From NCBI RefSeq assembly GCF_900115495.1, contig NZ_FOWR01000048.1, forward strand, positions 1-35,456: a DNA stretch of 35,456 nucleotides, in the 5' to 3' direction. Shown piece by piece: positions 1 through 8,786 of the stretch. Position 1 is the first letter of the stretch; every line of letters starts with the position of its first letter. The notes beneath the pieces are model-generated. The model worked only from the letters and a program-made list of their open reading frames with translations. It was not told the origin of the DNA and did not search any database. This DNA is from Enterovibrio norvegicus DSM 15893 (GTDB taxonomy: Bacteria; Pseudomonadota; Gammaproteobacteria; Enterobacterales; Vibrionaceae). The position numbers were made by a program, and so were the translations under genes.

Positions 1-230
1 TCGCCCTCTTCGGTTTTGACACGTTTGCTGCTCGTGCCATTCCGACTGTTGTTTGATGGCGACTTTTGATGTTTTTCGTAGCCTAGGTGCTCATCCATTT
101 CAGCATTCAACGCTGCTTCGACGGTGATTTTTTTCAACATCTGGCTAAATTCGTTCAAGTCCTCAGGTGTTTTGATACCTTTGGCTGCTTCCTTTGCGAA
201 AGCTTCGAGTTCTTTCTTGTTCATGCGCAT
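1..230 (-). CDS. IS256-family transposase, N-terminal part (cut by window edge)
   Basis: The minus-strand frame opens at the ATG at 230 and stays open to the window start. It gives about 76 residues beginning MRMNKKELEAFAKEAAKG, followed by a segment around EMDEHLGYEKH and then a basic stretch with NSRNGTSSKRVKTEEG. This is the N-terminal region of IS256-family (mutator-like) DDE transposases, which act on their own element ends. The catalytic residues lie beyond the edge and cannot be checked. A second in-frame ATG at 224 (MNKKEL) could be the true start. It marks the left edge of this region as a site of IS insertion. Family call is confident; whether the element is intact cannot be seen. 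Confidence 0.85.
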   Translation of the reverse strand, partial: MRMNKKELEAFAKEAAKGIKTPEDLNEFSQMLKKITVEAALNAEMDEHLGYEKHQKSPSNNSRNGTSSKRVKTEEG

Positions 231-272
231 CTGCCTATCCTTAACTCTCATTAGAGTATGGTGTGATAGCCA

Positions 273-297
273 GTTACACAAAATTAGTTACAGTCTC
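273..297. mobile_element. Probable outer end of the IS256-family element
   Basis: About 45 to 70 bases upstream of the transposase start lies GTTACACAAAATTAG followed by TTACAGTCTC. Read inward on the minus strand it starts GAGACTGTAA and contains TTTTGTGTAAC, the style of terminal inverted repeat seen in several IS256-family elements. The other end is outside the window, so neither the inverted repeat nor a target duplication can be confirmed. Confidence 0.35.
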
Positions 298-1363
298 CTA
301 TCAGCCTTTCTTTTCTTCACGTTCTCAATATCTGCTTTTACTCCTCATCATCTTGTCGTTAAATCCTCCAACTATTTGCATGGTTCTGTTGATCAAAAAA
401 GGGCGATACTCGTCCATTTTCGCTTACTCAACGCCTGACAACTTTATCGTTAATCCTGCTGAAATCGCTGTTGTATCAAACAAATTGTTACTCACCAAAG
501 GTGTTGAATGTGCCTCCTTGATAGCGGCTATCATGTTAAATTCTGAGTTCAGGGCATCTAAGAAGGGGAAACGTTTCATCTCTTCTAAATGAATAGCTTC
601 CGCGTAAACATTCAACAAAAACACGCTTCTAAAACATATAATGCACGCGCTCTGTGAGTCGTATTTGCATCAATCTCTCACTGTTATGGGTTTGTTACAT
701 ACAATTTCCCGTATTTGCCTCATGTTTTCTTCGCTTATTTTCCAATCACTTGACGTGATGCCTATCACGTATTTCTAATCATTTGGTATGGTTTTTGTTC
801 ATGTGTATTTGCTCATTAGAGCGAAAATAGGGCATAGAACAGAAACAAATCCTCATCCTTTTCCCCTTTAATGTGTTCATTTAGGACTGAAACCCCTTGT
901 TGGTATATACCAGATTTATGAGGTTTTATTAATTCCCAATAAGACATAGTGACGGTGGCTTTAGCATTTAGATTCTTTCCATTTCGTGACGTTGTGGATA
1001 AGTGTGTGCTTACTATGAAAAGGAATAACTATTTTGAAGACAGCGCTAGGGTGAATAGTCTTTGCCTGAAGGGCGTGGCGGAGTTTTGTTTCCTAATGGA
1101 AACATTTTTTTGCACGAGAATAGCGTACGGGGAAGTTACAATTGAACGGGATTAGGTTGTCCTTGTCAGACACTCATCGAAAGAGCTCAAACAAAAGTTA
1201 GGGCTTTACCTTGTTAAGCGTGTTGGTGTCGTTTTGTATTGTTCTCACGAGTTACTGTACGAACCTGAGAACATTTATCCTGAATAGAATCTGACTGTTT
1301 ATGCAGCAATAAGAGCGTAAGACCCGTTTGTTTTGGATAAATCGAACGAAGTCTTATGCAGAG
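298..1363. other. Gene-poor stretch between the IS end and rlmL
   Basis: I see no recognisable gene in these roughly 1.1 kb. Two open frames exist: a minus-strand frame at 424-624 (66 codons) and a plus-strand frame at 949-1155 (68 codons). Neither has a convincing Shine-Dalgarno sequence, a known motif or neighbours that support it. The minus-strand frame has a fairly protein-like composition in its middle (FPFLDALNSEFNMIAAIKEA) and could be the remnant of a gene broken by the insertion sequence. Confidence 0.4.
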
Positions 1364-1394
1364 TTGAGCGAAGTCCATTTAATTCAGTTATAAT
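1364..1394 (+). promoter_or_regulatory. Candidate sigma70 promoter of rlmL
   Basis: A perfect -10 hexamer TATAAT at 1389-1394 is preceded by TTGAGC at 1364-1369. The spacing is 19 bases, longer than the ideal 17. It lies 30 bases before the rlmL start codon, in the right place for a short leader. Confidence 0.4.
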
Positions 1395-1424
1395 CGCGCG
1401 CAACATTCCTCAGAATACATTTCC

Positions 1425-3557
1425 ATGAATCAATATTTAGCAATTACCTCCCGCGGTCTTGAGAACCTTCTAGCAGAAGAATTAGAGCAACTCGGTGCAA
1501 GCAACGTGAAAGCGGTTAACGCTGGCGTGCGTTTTCGTGCTGATGAAAAAACGCTTTATACCTGTTGTTTATGGAGCCGCACCGCATCCCGTTTCATTCT
1601 TGTTCTGAGCGAGTTTGATGTACGTGATGACATGGACCTGTATCTGGGTGCGTCAGCAATTAACTGGCCACAATATTTCAGTGAAAGAAAACGCATTGCC
1701 GTCGACTTCAACGGTACTAACCGTGAGATCCGTAACAGCCAATACGGCGCGTTAAAAGTAAAAGACGCCATCGTTGACCGTTTTGTAAAAGCGGATCTTG
1801 ATCGCCCAAGCATCGACCGTGAGCAACCAGACCTGCGTATCCACATGCGTTTGTCGCGTGAAAACGGCTTGTTGGGTATCGATATGGTTGGTAGTGGTTT
1901 GCACCAACGTGGTTACCGCACAGAGGCGGGCGCAGCACCACTTCGTGAAACCAACGCAGCAGCGCTTGTCATGAAAAGCGGTTGGACGTTTGATCAACCC
2001 TTGCTCGACCCTATGTGTGGTTCAGGCACATTGCTTATTGAAGCAGCTATGATGGCGGCGCAAGTTGCACCAGGCCTAAAGCGCAAACGCTGGGGCTTTG
2101 AATCTCTGAAATCTTTCGACCGCGAGAAGTGGATGGAAGTACATTCAGAAGTCACGTTCAAATCGAAGAAAGGCCCTGCGAAATGTGAAACGCGTTTCTT
2201 TGGCTTTGATAACGATGCGCGTGTGCTTGAAACCGCTAAATCCAACGCGCGACGTGCCGGCGTGTTTGACTTGATTAAATTTGAATTGAGCGACGCAGCA
2301 ACGTTAAGCAAGCCTGAAGGGTTTGAAACGGGCCACGTGATTTGTAACCCTCCGTACGGTGAGCGTCTAGGCACAACACCAGGCTTGATCGCGCTTTATA
2401 CCCAACTGGGTGTTCAGCTGAAAACAGAATTTAAAGGGTCGGTTGCCTCTATCTACTCGGGTTCAGACGAATTGCTGAGCTGTTTGCGTATGCGCGCAGA
2501 GAGCAACTACAAGCTTCGTAACGGCGCACTTGATTGTGTGATGAAAACGTACCAGATCACTGCACGCGGTGAAGTTGCACCTGTAGAAGGCCAAAAAGCG
2601 CCAGTATCAGATGTGGCACCTGAGTTTTCTAACCGTCTTCGCAAGAACATCAAAAAGCTTGAGAAGTGGGCGAAACAACAAGGCCTAGAATGCTACCGCC
2701 TGTACGACGCTGACTTGCCTGACTACAACGTGGCGATTGACCGCTACAAAGATCATATCGTCATTCAAGAATACGCGGCACCAAAAGAGATCCCTGAAGA
2801 AACGGCACGCCGCCGCTTACTGGACGTTGTTCGTGCTGCTATCACCGTGACGGGTGTTAACGCCAATAACGTGATACTGAAGACACGTGAAAAACAAAAG
2901 GGTACGAATCAGTATCAAAAACTGGGTGAAGCCAAACGCTTCATGGAAGTACAAGAATACGGCGTTAAGCTGGAAGTGAATCTTCAAGATTACTTGGATA
3001 CAGGCCTGTTCTTGGATCACCGCTACACGCGTAAGCTGTTGGGTGAGAAGGCGGCAGGTAAAGATTTCTTGAACCTGTTTGCTTACACTGGCACAGCCAC
3101 TGTGCATGCGGCAGTGGGCGGCGCGCGTTCAACCACGACGGTAGATATGTCAAAAACCTATCTAGCGTGGGCTGAACGCAACATGAAGCTCAACGGCAAA
3201 GTAGGGCGTCAACATCAGTTCATTCAATCTGATTGCTTGAAGTGGTTATCAATGGCTGATGGTCAATATGACCTTATCTTCATCGACCCACCAACGTTCT
3301 CTAACTCTAAACGCATGGAAGACACGTTTGATGTTCAGCGAGACTACCTCAAGTTGATGACGGATCTTAAGCGTTTGCTTCGTCCTCTTGGCGAAATCGT
3401 GTTCTCGAACAACAAGCGTAACTTCAAAATGGATTTTGATGCGTTGAATGAATTGGGCTTGTTTGCACGAAACATCACAGATCGTTCTATTCCGCTCGAT
3501 TTCGAACGAAACAAACACATTCATAATTGCTGGATCGTGACCCACAAGGAAGGTTAA
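1425..3557 (+). CDS. rlmL: 23S rRNA (guanine) methyltransferase RlmKL
   Basis: This bifunctional enzyme makes m2G2445 (N-terminal RlmL half) and m7G2069 (C-terminal RlmK half) in 23S rRNA during large-subunit assembly. The 710 residues match the usual length near 700. A THUMP RNA-binding domain occupies about residues 45-155. The first methyltransferase has [13 protein letters not shown] at 195-207 and NPPYGERLG near 309. The second has the SAM-binding stretch [13 protein letters not shown] near 547 and DPPTFSNSK near 620. The next gene overlaps its stop codon by one base (TAATG), so it heads a tight operon with the glutaredoxin-like gene and uup. No anomalies seen. Confidence 0.97.
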   Translation: MNQYLAITSRGLENLLAEELEQLGASNVKAVNAGVRFRADEKTLYTCCLWSRTASRFILVLSEFDVRDDMDLYLGASAINWPQYFSERKRIAVDFNGTNREIRNSQYGALKVKDAIVDRFVKADLDRPSIDREQPDLRIHMRLSRENGLLGIDMVGSGLHQRGYRTEAGAAPLRETNAAALVMKSGWTFDQPLLDPMCGSGTLLIEAAMMAAQVAPGLKRKRWGFESLKSFDREKWMEVHSEVTFKSKKGPAKCETRFFGFDNDARVLETAKSNARRAGVFDLIKFELSDAATLSKPEGFETGHVICNPPYGERLGTTPGLIALYTQLGVQLKTEFKGSVASIYSGSDELLSCLRMRAESNYKLRNGALDCVMKTYQITARGEVAPVEGQKAPVSDVAPEFSNRLRKNIKKLEKWAKQQGLECYRLYDADLPDYNVAIDRYKDHIVIQEYAAPKEIPEETARRRLLDVVRAAITVTGVNANNVILKTREKQKGTNQYQKLGEAKRFMEVQEYGVKLEVNLQDYLDTGLFLDHRYTRKLLGEKAAGKDFLNLFAYTGTATVHAAVGGARSTTTVDMSKTYLAWAERNMKLNGKVGRQHQFIQSDCLKWLSMADGQYDLIFIDPPTFSNSKRMEDTFDVQRDYLKLMTDLKRLLRPLGEIVFSNNKRNFKMDFDALNELGLFARNITDRSIPLDFERNKHIHNCWIVTHKEG

Positions 3558-3811
3558 TGGCGTTAGTCCTCTACAGCACGGAAGCTTGTCACCTTTGTGA
3601 AGAGGCTTTTGCACTTTATCAAGCCGTGGGTAACACCACGGCTTTGCGCGTTATCGACATTGCGTTTGATGACGTGCTTTTTTCACGTTACGGCGTCACT
3701 ATTCCCGTATTATCTCTTCAAAATGAAGACGGTTCAGTGCTCAGTGAATTGGGCTGGCCTTTCGATTCTTCATTACTACAGACATGGTTAGATACACATG
3801 GCATTGATTAA
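3557..3811 (+). CDS. Glutaredoxin family protein (DUF836-like)
   Basis: An 84-residue thioredoxin-fold protein. The start is the ATG at 3557 that overlaps the rlmL stop; the in-frame ATG at 3527 lies inside rlmL and is rejected. Near the N-terminus it has YSTEACHLCEEA, a CxxC redox motif following a beta strand, as in glutaredoxins. A VTIPVLSL segment provides the cis-proline (TIPV) expected of the fold. It overlaps uup by 14 bases. This small gene sits between rlmL and uup in Vibrionaceae. The redox role is inferred from the motif; the partner is unknown. Confidence 0.85.
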   Translation: MALVLYSTEACHLCEEAFALYQAVGNTTALRVIDIAFDDVLFSRYGVTIPVLSLQNEDGSVLSELGWPFDSSLLQTWLDTHGID

Positions 3812-5717
3812 TATCACCAACGCGCAGCTTGCCTATGGCGACAATCCATTACTGGATAAAGCTGAGTTTGTTCTTCAACCCGGTGAGCGAGTGTGTTTGG
3901 TTGGCCGAAATGGCGCAGGCAAATCCACACTGATGAAAGTGATTCACGGCACCGTGCTGCTCGATGATGGCAGCATTAACCGTCAAACAGATTTGAAGGT
4001 ATCACGCCTTGAGCAAGATCCTCCGCGTGATGCGGAAGGCACTGTGGTTGATTATGTTGCTGAAGGTTTGGCGGAAGTAGGGGCGCTATTAAAGCAGTAC
4101 CACGAGCTTCTAGGCTTGATGGAAACCGATCCAAGCGAAACAAACATTAACCGTTTGGCTCGCGTGCAAGAGCAGCTCGACCATCATGGTGCATGGCACT
4201 TTGAAAACCAAATCACGCAAGTGCTGGACGCCTTGAAGCTTGATGGAAACAAGAAGCTTTCTGAGCTGTCCGGTGGTTGGCAGCGTAAAGCCGCATTGGC
4301 ACGTGCGTTGGTTTGTGATCCTGACATTCTTCTTCTCGATGAGCCAACCAACCACTTGGACGTGGCAACCATTATGTGGTTGGAAAACTTCCTGAAAGAT
4401 TTCAAAGGTTCGATCATCTTTATCTCGCATGACCGTGCATTCATTCGTTCAATGGCAACCCGCATTGTAGATCTTGATCGAGGTATGTTGTCTTCTTTCC
4501 CTGGTGACTATGAAATGTACCTAGAGGGCAAAGAGGAAGCGTTGCGTGTTGAAGCTGAACAAAACGCGCTATTCGACAAGAAGCTTGCGCAAGAAGAAAC
4601 GTGGATCCGCCAAGGCATTAAAGCGCGTCGTACCCGTAACGAAGGCCGAGTGCGTGCACTGAAGCAATTGCGTCGCGAGCGCTCTGAACGTGTTGATGTA
4701 ATGGGTAAGGCTAACATCCAACTGGATGATGCTGCGCGTTCAGGCAAAATCGTCTTTGAAGCGAAAAATATCGGTTACCAATGGGGTGAGAAGCGCCTCA
4801 TTGAGGACTTTAGCTTCAACGTTATGCGTGGAGATCGCATTGCTTTAATTGGGCCCAATGGTTGTGGTAAGAGTACCTTGCTCAAAGTGATGCTGCAGCA
4901 ACTTGAAGCTGACTCAGGCTCTTTCCATGTGGGCACGAAACTCGATGTGGCGTATTTCGACCAATACCGTGAAAAGCTGGATCCCGAGAAAACAGTGATC
5001 GACAACCTTGCTGAAGGCAAACTTGAAGTCGATGTGGGCGGGAAAAAACGCCATGTACTTGGGTACCTGCAAGATTTCTTGTTCCATCCTCGTCGCGCGC
5101 GTACACCAGTAAAAGCTCTGTCTGGTGGTGAGAAAAACCGTCTATTGCTGGCGCGTCTTTTCTTGAAACCTGCCAATTTATTGGTACTCGATGAGCCAAC
5201 CAATGATTTGGATATCGAAACTCTGGAACTTTTGGAAGAATTGCTTGCCAATTATCAGGGTACCTTGCTGTTAGTGAGTCACGATCGTCAATTTGTTGAT
5301 AACACAGTGACGCATAGCTGGGTGTTTGAAGGGGATGGCTTAATTCGTAAGTTTGTGGGTGGCTATCACGATGCAATGCAGCAACGTGAGAACTACTTGA
5401 AAGCAACCGAGACCAGTAAACCTCAGAAAACAAAGCCAGAAACATCAGCAGAAGTGCCGAAAAAAGCACCAGAAGCGAAAAAGACAACGAAAAAACTGTC
5501 TTACAAGTTGCAAAGAGAGCTTGAAGCGCTTCCACAGCTACTTGAAAACTTAGAAAATGAAATTTCGCACATTCAGGAGTCGGTCAACGACCCTGCGTTC
5601 TTCCAGCGTAGTAATGATGAAACACAAACTGTGCTTCAACGCTTAAGCGAAGCTGAAGCAGAGTTAGAAGTTGCCTTTGAACGTTGGGAAGAGCTCGAAG
5701 AAATGCAAAAGGATTAG
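3798..5717 (+). CDS. uup: ABC-F family ATPase Uup
   Basis: A 639-residue soluble ABC-F protein with two nucleotide-binding domains and no membrane segment. Domain 1 has Walker A GRNGAGKST near residue 36, signature LSGGWQ near 157 and Walker B ILLLDEPTNHLD. Domain 2 has GPNGCGKST, LSGGEKNR and LVLDEPTNDLD. The charged linker between them and a C-terminal coiled coil (about 545-639, rich in E, L and K) are typical of Uup, which is linked to ribosome function and to tolerance of branched DNA intermediates. The C-terminal extension separates it from EttA. Its stop is two bases before the start of the DUF3466 gene. Confidence 0.95.
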   Translation: MALINITNAQLAYGDNPLLDKAEFVLQPGERVCLVGRNGAGKSTLMKVIHGTVLLDDGSINRQTDLKVSRLEQDPPRDAEGTVVDYVAEGLAEVGALLKQYHELLGLMETDPSETNINRLARVQEQLDHHGAWHFENQITQVLDALKLDGNKKLSELSGGWQRKAALARALVCDPDILLLDEPTNHLDVATIMWLENFLKDFKGSIIFISHDRAFIRSMATRIVDLDRGMLSSFPGDYEMYLEGKEEALRVEAEQNALFDKKLAQEETWIRQGIKARRTRNEGRVRALKQLRRERSERVDVMGKANIQLDDAARSGKIVFEAKNIGYQWGEKRLIEDFSFNVMRGDRIALIGPNGCGKSTLLKVMLQQLEADSGSFHVGTKLDVAYFDQYREKLDPEKTVIDNLAEGKLEVDVGGKKRHVLGYLQDFLFHPRRARTPVKALSGGEKNRLLLARLFLKPANLLVLDEPTNDLDIETLELLEELLANYQGTLLLVSHDRQFVDNTVTHSWVFEGDGLIRKFVGGYHDAMQQRENYLKATETSKPQKTKPETSAEVPKKAPEAKKTTKKLSYKLQRELEALPQLLENLENEISHIQESVNDPAFFQRSNDETQTVLQRLSEAEAELEVAFERWEELEEMQKD

Positions 5718-5719
5718 GA

Positions 5720-7573
5720 ATGCAGTTCAACAAATTCAAATTGTCAGCAATCGCACTCGCGGTTGCTGGGTTACCAACGCTTGCAAGTGCAGCGATTTAC
5801 AATGTTACCCAAGAAACTGGGGCTTCAAGCGGCCAATCTTCGGCGGCAACGGCGATTGCAGCCGATAGCTCGAAAATCGCGGTAGAAGTGCTTCGTGGGC
5901 CTGTTGGGCTGAACTATTCAGAAGAAATGCCCTACATGGTAGATGAAGAGCATTTCATTAATAGTTATGACGACCTTGATAACTATTGTGATAATTACCT
6001 CGGTTACAACACCTGTGATGCTTGGGCGGATGAACAATGGTATGGCATCAAAGCCACTGGTGAAGTCTGTGATAGCCAAGACAGTGAACAAGTTTGTGAC
6101 GGCGGCCTGAAGAAGGAAATCGACGCATGGAACAACGGGTATACGTCTAACAGTACCGCCTCTGTTGATGGCTTAAGAGCCAATCCTTTTGGTGCCGGCG
6201 TCAGCACACCACCAGCAGGTTCTGTTAATGCAAATTCTACCAACGTTGTTATCAATCAGATCTCAGATGCTGGCAATGCGGTAGGTGCGTCAAGTAGTCC
6301 GTATTATCAGAATGGTGCTGTTAACGCGAGAGCGTTTAAGACCCGTGGTTTTAATGATGCAACTGAACTGCTTCCACCATCAGGATTGGGAACGGTTATC
6401 TCTACCATCGGTCAAACCAATGCCAATGGAGCGATTACAGTCGGTTCAGATGTCATTACGTTTGGTTCTGCGTCTATTGCCAACATGGCAGATACGGGGA
6501 ACGGAAACAAAGCGCCTGAAGGTTCAGGCCTTGGCAATTTGAACAGTTGTTCATCAACTGCGAGTTACTCCGATCGTGCTTGTCAGTATTTCCAATTTGC
6601 TAATCAGGCGTCAATTTGGGTTTCTAGTTATACAACGAATGCAGCTAATGCACGCGTGATCGCTGATTTTCCTGATGGAGCCACTGGCAATACTGACGAT
6701 ACCGCGCAAGCGTCGGTAAAAGCAGCCTCCATCCTCACCAGCGACACTGCACCAACGATGGTCGGTTTTAATACTTACAACGACAGCGGATTCTATGCTC
6801 GTGCCGTGAAATATACGCCGATTGCGGATTTTGCGAATTGCCTTATTTCTCTCGAGAGTACTCCTAGCCAACGTTGTTGGACAATGTCACTTATCCCTGG
6901 CATCGAGATTCGTCAAGGTGGCGACATTATCTATTCTTACACCGTTGCGAATGACATTAATGAGAATGGCATTGTCGCGGGTATTGCCAAGAACTTCCGT
7001 CGCTCAAGCGGTGCTTATGCGGAAACGGTGTTTATCAACGAAGGCGCGTCTACAACGCTCCTAGGCCCATCTCAAAGTTCATTGTTTTTCTCTGGCTATA
7101 ACGCCACGGCATCATCAATTAACAACGATAATGAGCTAGTGGGTAAGGTTGATACTGAATCTGCGCGTGACCGTGCTCGTCGTCAGCGTGGTTACATTTA
7201 CCTTCATGGTTCAGCAACAAACTTAGCTACGTTCCAAAATACCCGTGGTTGGTTGCTTGATGATTTGACCAATGGTGGTGCTGCTTCAGACACCAACAAC
7301 CAATACCGTATTGCTGAGGCTTTCGATATCGCTGATAACGGCGACATTGCAGCATCTGCTTTTTACTGTGCTGGTGGATATCGTTCAACTGCACACAACG
7401 CGCTTTGTGACGGTACTGAAGAACTTGTCGCGGTAAAACTGACTCGAAATAACAGCGGAACAATTTCACAACGCACTTACGATGATCAAACAGTGTCGCG
7501 TAGTGGTGGCAGTGTTGGCTTCTTAGGTTTGGGTCTTCTTGCGCTTGCGGGCGCAATGCGTCGTAAAAAGTAA
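5720..7573 (+). CDS. DUF3466 family exported protein with GlyGly-CTERM-type tail
   Basis: The protein is 617 residues. I chose the ATG at 5720 because AAAAGGATTAGGA precedes it and a clear signal peptide follows (MQFNKFKLSAIALAVAGLPT, cut after ASA near residue 24). The mature part is rich in N, S, G and paired cysteines and fits the DUF3466 family. The last 22 residues contain GGSVGFLGLGLLALAGAMRR: a Ser/Gly motif, a hydrophobic stretch and a basic end. That is the layout of GlyGly-CTERM sorting signals, which are processed by rhombosortase. It lies directly behind uup, probably on the same transcript. Surface location is inferred; the molecular role is unknown. Confidence 0.85.
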   Translation: MQFNKFKLSAIALAVAGLPTLASAAIYNVTQETGASSGQSSAATAIAADSSKIAVEVLRGPVGLNYSEEMPYMVDEEHFINSYDDLDNYCDNYLGYNTCDAWADEQWYGIKATGEVCDSQDSEQVCDGGLKKEIDAWNNGYTSNSTASVDGLRANPFGAGVSTPPAGSVNANSTNVVINQISDAGNAVGASSSPYYQNGAVNARAFKTRGFNDATELLPPSGLGTVISTIGQTNANGAITVGSDVITFGSASIANMADTGNGNKAPEGSGLGNLNSCSSTASYSDRACQYFQFANQASIWVSSYTTNAANARVIADFPDGATGNTDDTAQASVKAASILTSDTAPTMVGFNTYNDSGFYARAVKYTPIADFANCLISLESTPSQRCWTMSLIPGIEIRQGGDIIYSYTVANDINENGIVAGIAKNFRRSSGAYAETVFINEGASTTLLGPSQSSLFFSGYNATASSINNDNELVGKVDTESARDRARRQRGYIYLHGSATNLATFQNTRGWLLDDLTNGGAASDTNNQYRIAEAFDIADNGDIAASAFYCAGGYRSTAHNALCDGTEELVAVKLTRNNSGTISQRTYDDQTVSRSGGSVGFLGLGLLALAGAMRRKK

Positions 7574-7660
7574 TTTTCTTTTCTGGCTCACTCTCACAAA
7601 TTTTTGGAGGATGAGCCTCCCAATGCTTGATTATTCTCTGAGCATGAATAAGTCTTAATG

Positions 7661-7699
7661 GGTGCGGTAATAAAACGTCAACATGACCAACACCGCACC
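7661..7699 (+). other. Hairpin in the rmf leader
   Basis: GGTGCGGT at 7661-7668 pairs perfectly with ACCGCACC at 7692-7699, leaving a 23-base loop, and ends 38 bases before the rmf start. It may be a leader structure affecting rmf mRNA stability or the 3' end of the upstream transcript. No T-tract follows, so it is not a standard terminator. Confidence 0.35.
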
Positions 7700-7737
7700 G
7701 TAAAGATGAAAACGTCGAAGGATAAGAGGGCGGAAAT

Positions 7738-7908
7738 ATGAAAAGACAGAAGCGAGATCGTTTAGAACGTGCACAAGCAAAAGGCTATCAAGCGGGTATA
7801 AACGGTCGATCCTCTGAGACATGTCCTTATCAGGCCATGGACGCACGCAGTCAATGGTTAGGTGGCTGGCGCGATGGCCGAGATACAAAAACGACCAACA
7901 TGAAGTAA
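7738..7908 (+). CDS. rmf: Ribosome modulation factor
   Basis: A 56-residue basic protein beginning MKRQKRDRLERAQAKGYQAG and containing CPYQAMDARSQWLGGWRDG. The match to E. coli RMF is close over almost the whole length. RMF binds the 30S subunit in stationary phase and drives formation of inactive 100S ribosome dimers. A weak Shine-Dalgarno (AAGAGGGCGGA) precedes the ATG. An intrinsic terminator follows 25 bases after the stop, so it has its own 3' end. Its position between the DUF3466 gene and fabA is the usual Vibrionaceae order. Confidence 0.97.
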   Translation: MKRQKRDRLERAQAKGYQAGINGRSSETCPYQAMDARSQWLGGWRDGRDTKTTNMK

Positions 7909-7933
7909 ACCCACTCCTAAACCACATCTTAGC

Positions 7934-7956
7934 AAGCCCCTTGAACAGGGGCTTTT
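7934..7956 (+). terminator. Intrinsic terminator of rmf
   Basis: AAGCCCCT at 7934-7941 pairs with AGGGGCTT at 7947-7954 around a five-base loop, followed by a short T run. The flanks (AGCAAG and CTTGCT) extend the symmetry. Confidence 0.85.
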
Positions 7957-7967
7957 GCTTGCTCATC

Positions 7968-7991
7968 TAACGCACTATAACTTATTGGTTA
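7968..7991. repeat. Dispersed palindromic repeat, copy 1
   Basis: TAACGCACTATAACTTAT followed by TGGTTA. The core ACTATAACTTAT recurs at 18925-18945 and 22130-22155, always between genes. The fullest copy is nearly palindromic (CTATAA-C-TTATAG with outer TTAA and TTAA). Its function is unknown. Confidence 0.65.
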
Positions 7992-8101
7992 GGGCGGATA
8001 ACAAACGGAAAAGCGCCGTCTTGTGAATTGAGCGCGCAGAACGCTTAGGATAGGTAAGAAAAGTGCAGGCAGAGCTTGTCTATGAATGGTGGACTGGAAA
8101 A

Positions 8102-8150
<49 letters not shown>

Positions 8151-8156
8151 GCCAAT

Positions 8157-8183
8157 AAAAAAAACCGCCACAAGGGCGGTTTT
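8157..8183 (-). terminator. Intrinsic terminator of fabA
   Basis: AAAACCGCC at 8161-8169 pairs with GGCGGTTTT at 8175-8183. On the minus strand the stem is followed by a run of T (the A run from 8157), 21 bases after the fabA stop. It could also act in the plus direction. Confidence 0.88.
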
Positions 8184-8204
8184 TGAAAACATGATGATGT
8201 CGGC

Positions 8205-8723
8205 TTAGAAAGAAGACGTATCTTGGAAAAGGCCGACCTTCAGGTCTTTTGCTACGTAGATTTCTTTACCGTCTACCAATACGCGACCATCAGCAACGCC
8301 CATAACCAACTTACGGTTGATAACGCGCTTCATTTGGATTTCGTAGGTTACTTTCTTCGCGGTAGGAAGCACTTGGCCAGTGAATTTCACTTCGCCAACA
8401 CCCAATGCACGGCCTTTACCTTCGCCGCCCATCCAACCAAGGAAGAAGCCAACAAGCTGCCACATTGCGTCAAGTCCCAAACAACCAGGCATAACTGGGT
8501 CGCCAGGGAAGTGACAATCAAAGAACCACAAATCAGGGCTGATATCTAACTCAGCGACGATGAAACCTTTACCAAAGTCACCGCCTTCGTCAGTGATGTT
8601 GGCAATACGATCCATCATTAACATGTTTGGCGCTGGCAACTGTGGACGACCTGGTCCAAAAAGTTCACCTTGGCTTGAAGCTAGCAGGTCTTCCCTAGTG
8701 TAAGAATGGCGTTTCATTTGCAT
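8205..8723 (-). CDS. fabA: 3-hydroxydecanoyl-ACP dehydratase/isomerase
   Basis: FabA dehydrates 3-hydroxydecanoyl-ACP and isomerises the product to cis-3-decenoyl-ACP, the branch point of unsaturated fatty acid synthesis in the cytoplasm. The 172 residues match the usual length. I chose the ATG at 8723 ([19 protein letters not shown]), which aligns with known FabA starts and has GGAACAG upstream; the frame extends further but without family similarity. The catalytic His is in the [20 protein letters not shown] stretch, which also carries the conserved catalytic Asp. A FabR-type palindrome lies 35 bases upstream. The Lon-like gene lies just upstream on the same strand, as in E. coli (ycbZ-fabA). 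Confidence 0.97.
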   Translation of the reverse strand: MQMKRHSYTREDLLASSQGELFGPGRPQLPAPNMLMMDRIANITDEGGDFGKGFIVAELDISPDLWFFDCHFPGDPVMPGCLGLDAMWQLVGFFLGWMGGEGKGRALGVGEVKFTGQVLPTAKKVTYEIQMKRVINRKLVMGVADGRVLVDGKEIYVAKDLKVGLFQDTSSF

Positions 8724-8757
8724 TATACTGTTCCTTCGAAAAGATAGTGGCACTTTA

Positions 8758-8773
8758 GCGTACACGTGTACGC
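8758..8773. promoter_or_regulatory. FabR-type operator upstream of fabA
   Basis: GCGTACACGTGTACGC is a perfect 16-base palindrome. It closely resembles the site bound by FabR (YijC), the repressor of fabA and fabB in enterobacteria. Its position between the upstream stop codon and the fabA start suits control of a fabA promoter. Confidence 0.75.
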
Positions 8774-8786
8774 CAAACAACTCGGA

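Noticed and set aside
2817-5535. Several long minus-strand frames inside rlmL and uup
   Set aside because: They are opposite strongly conserved coding sequence and show no motifs or ribosome sites.
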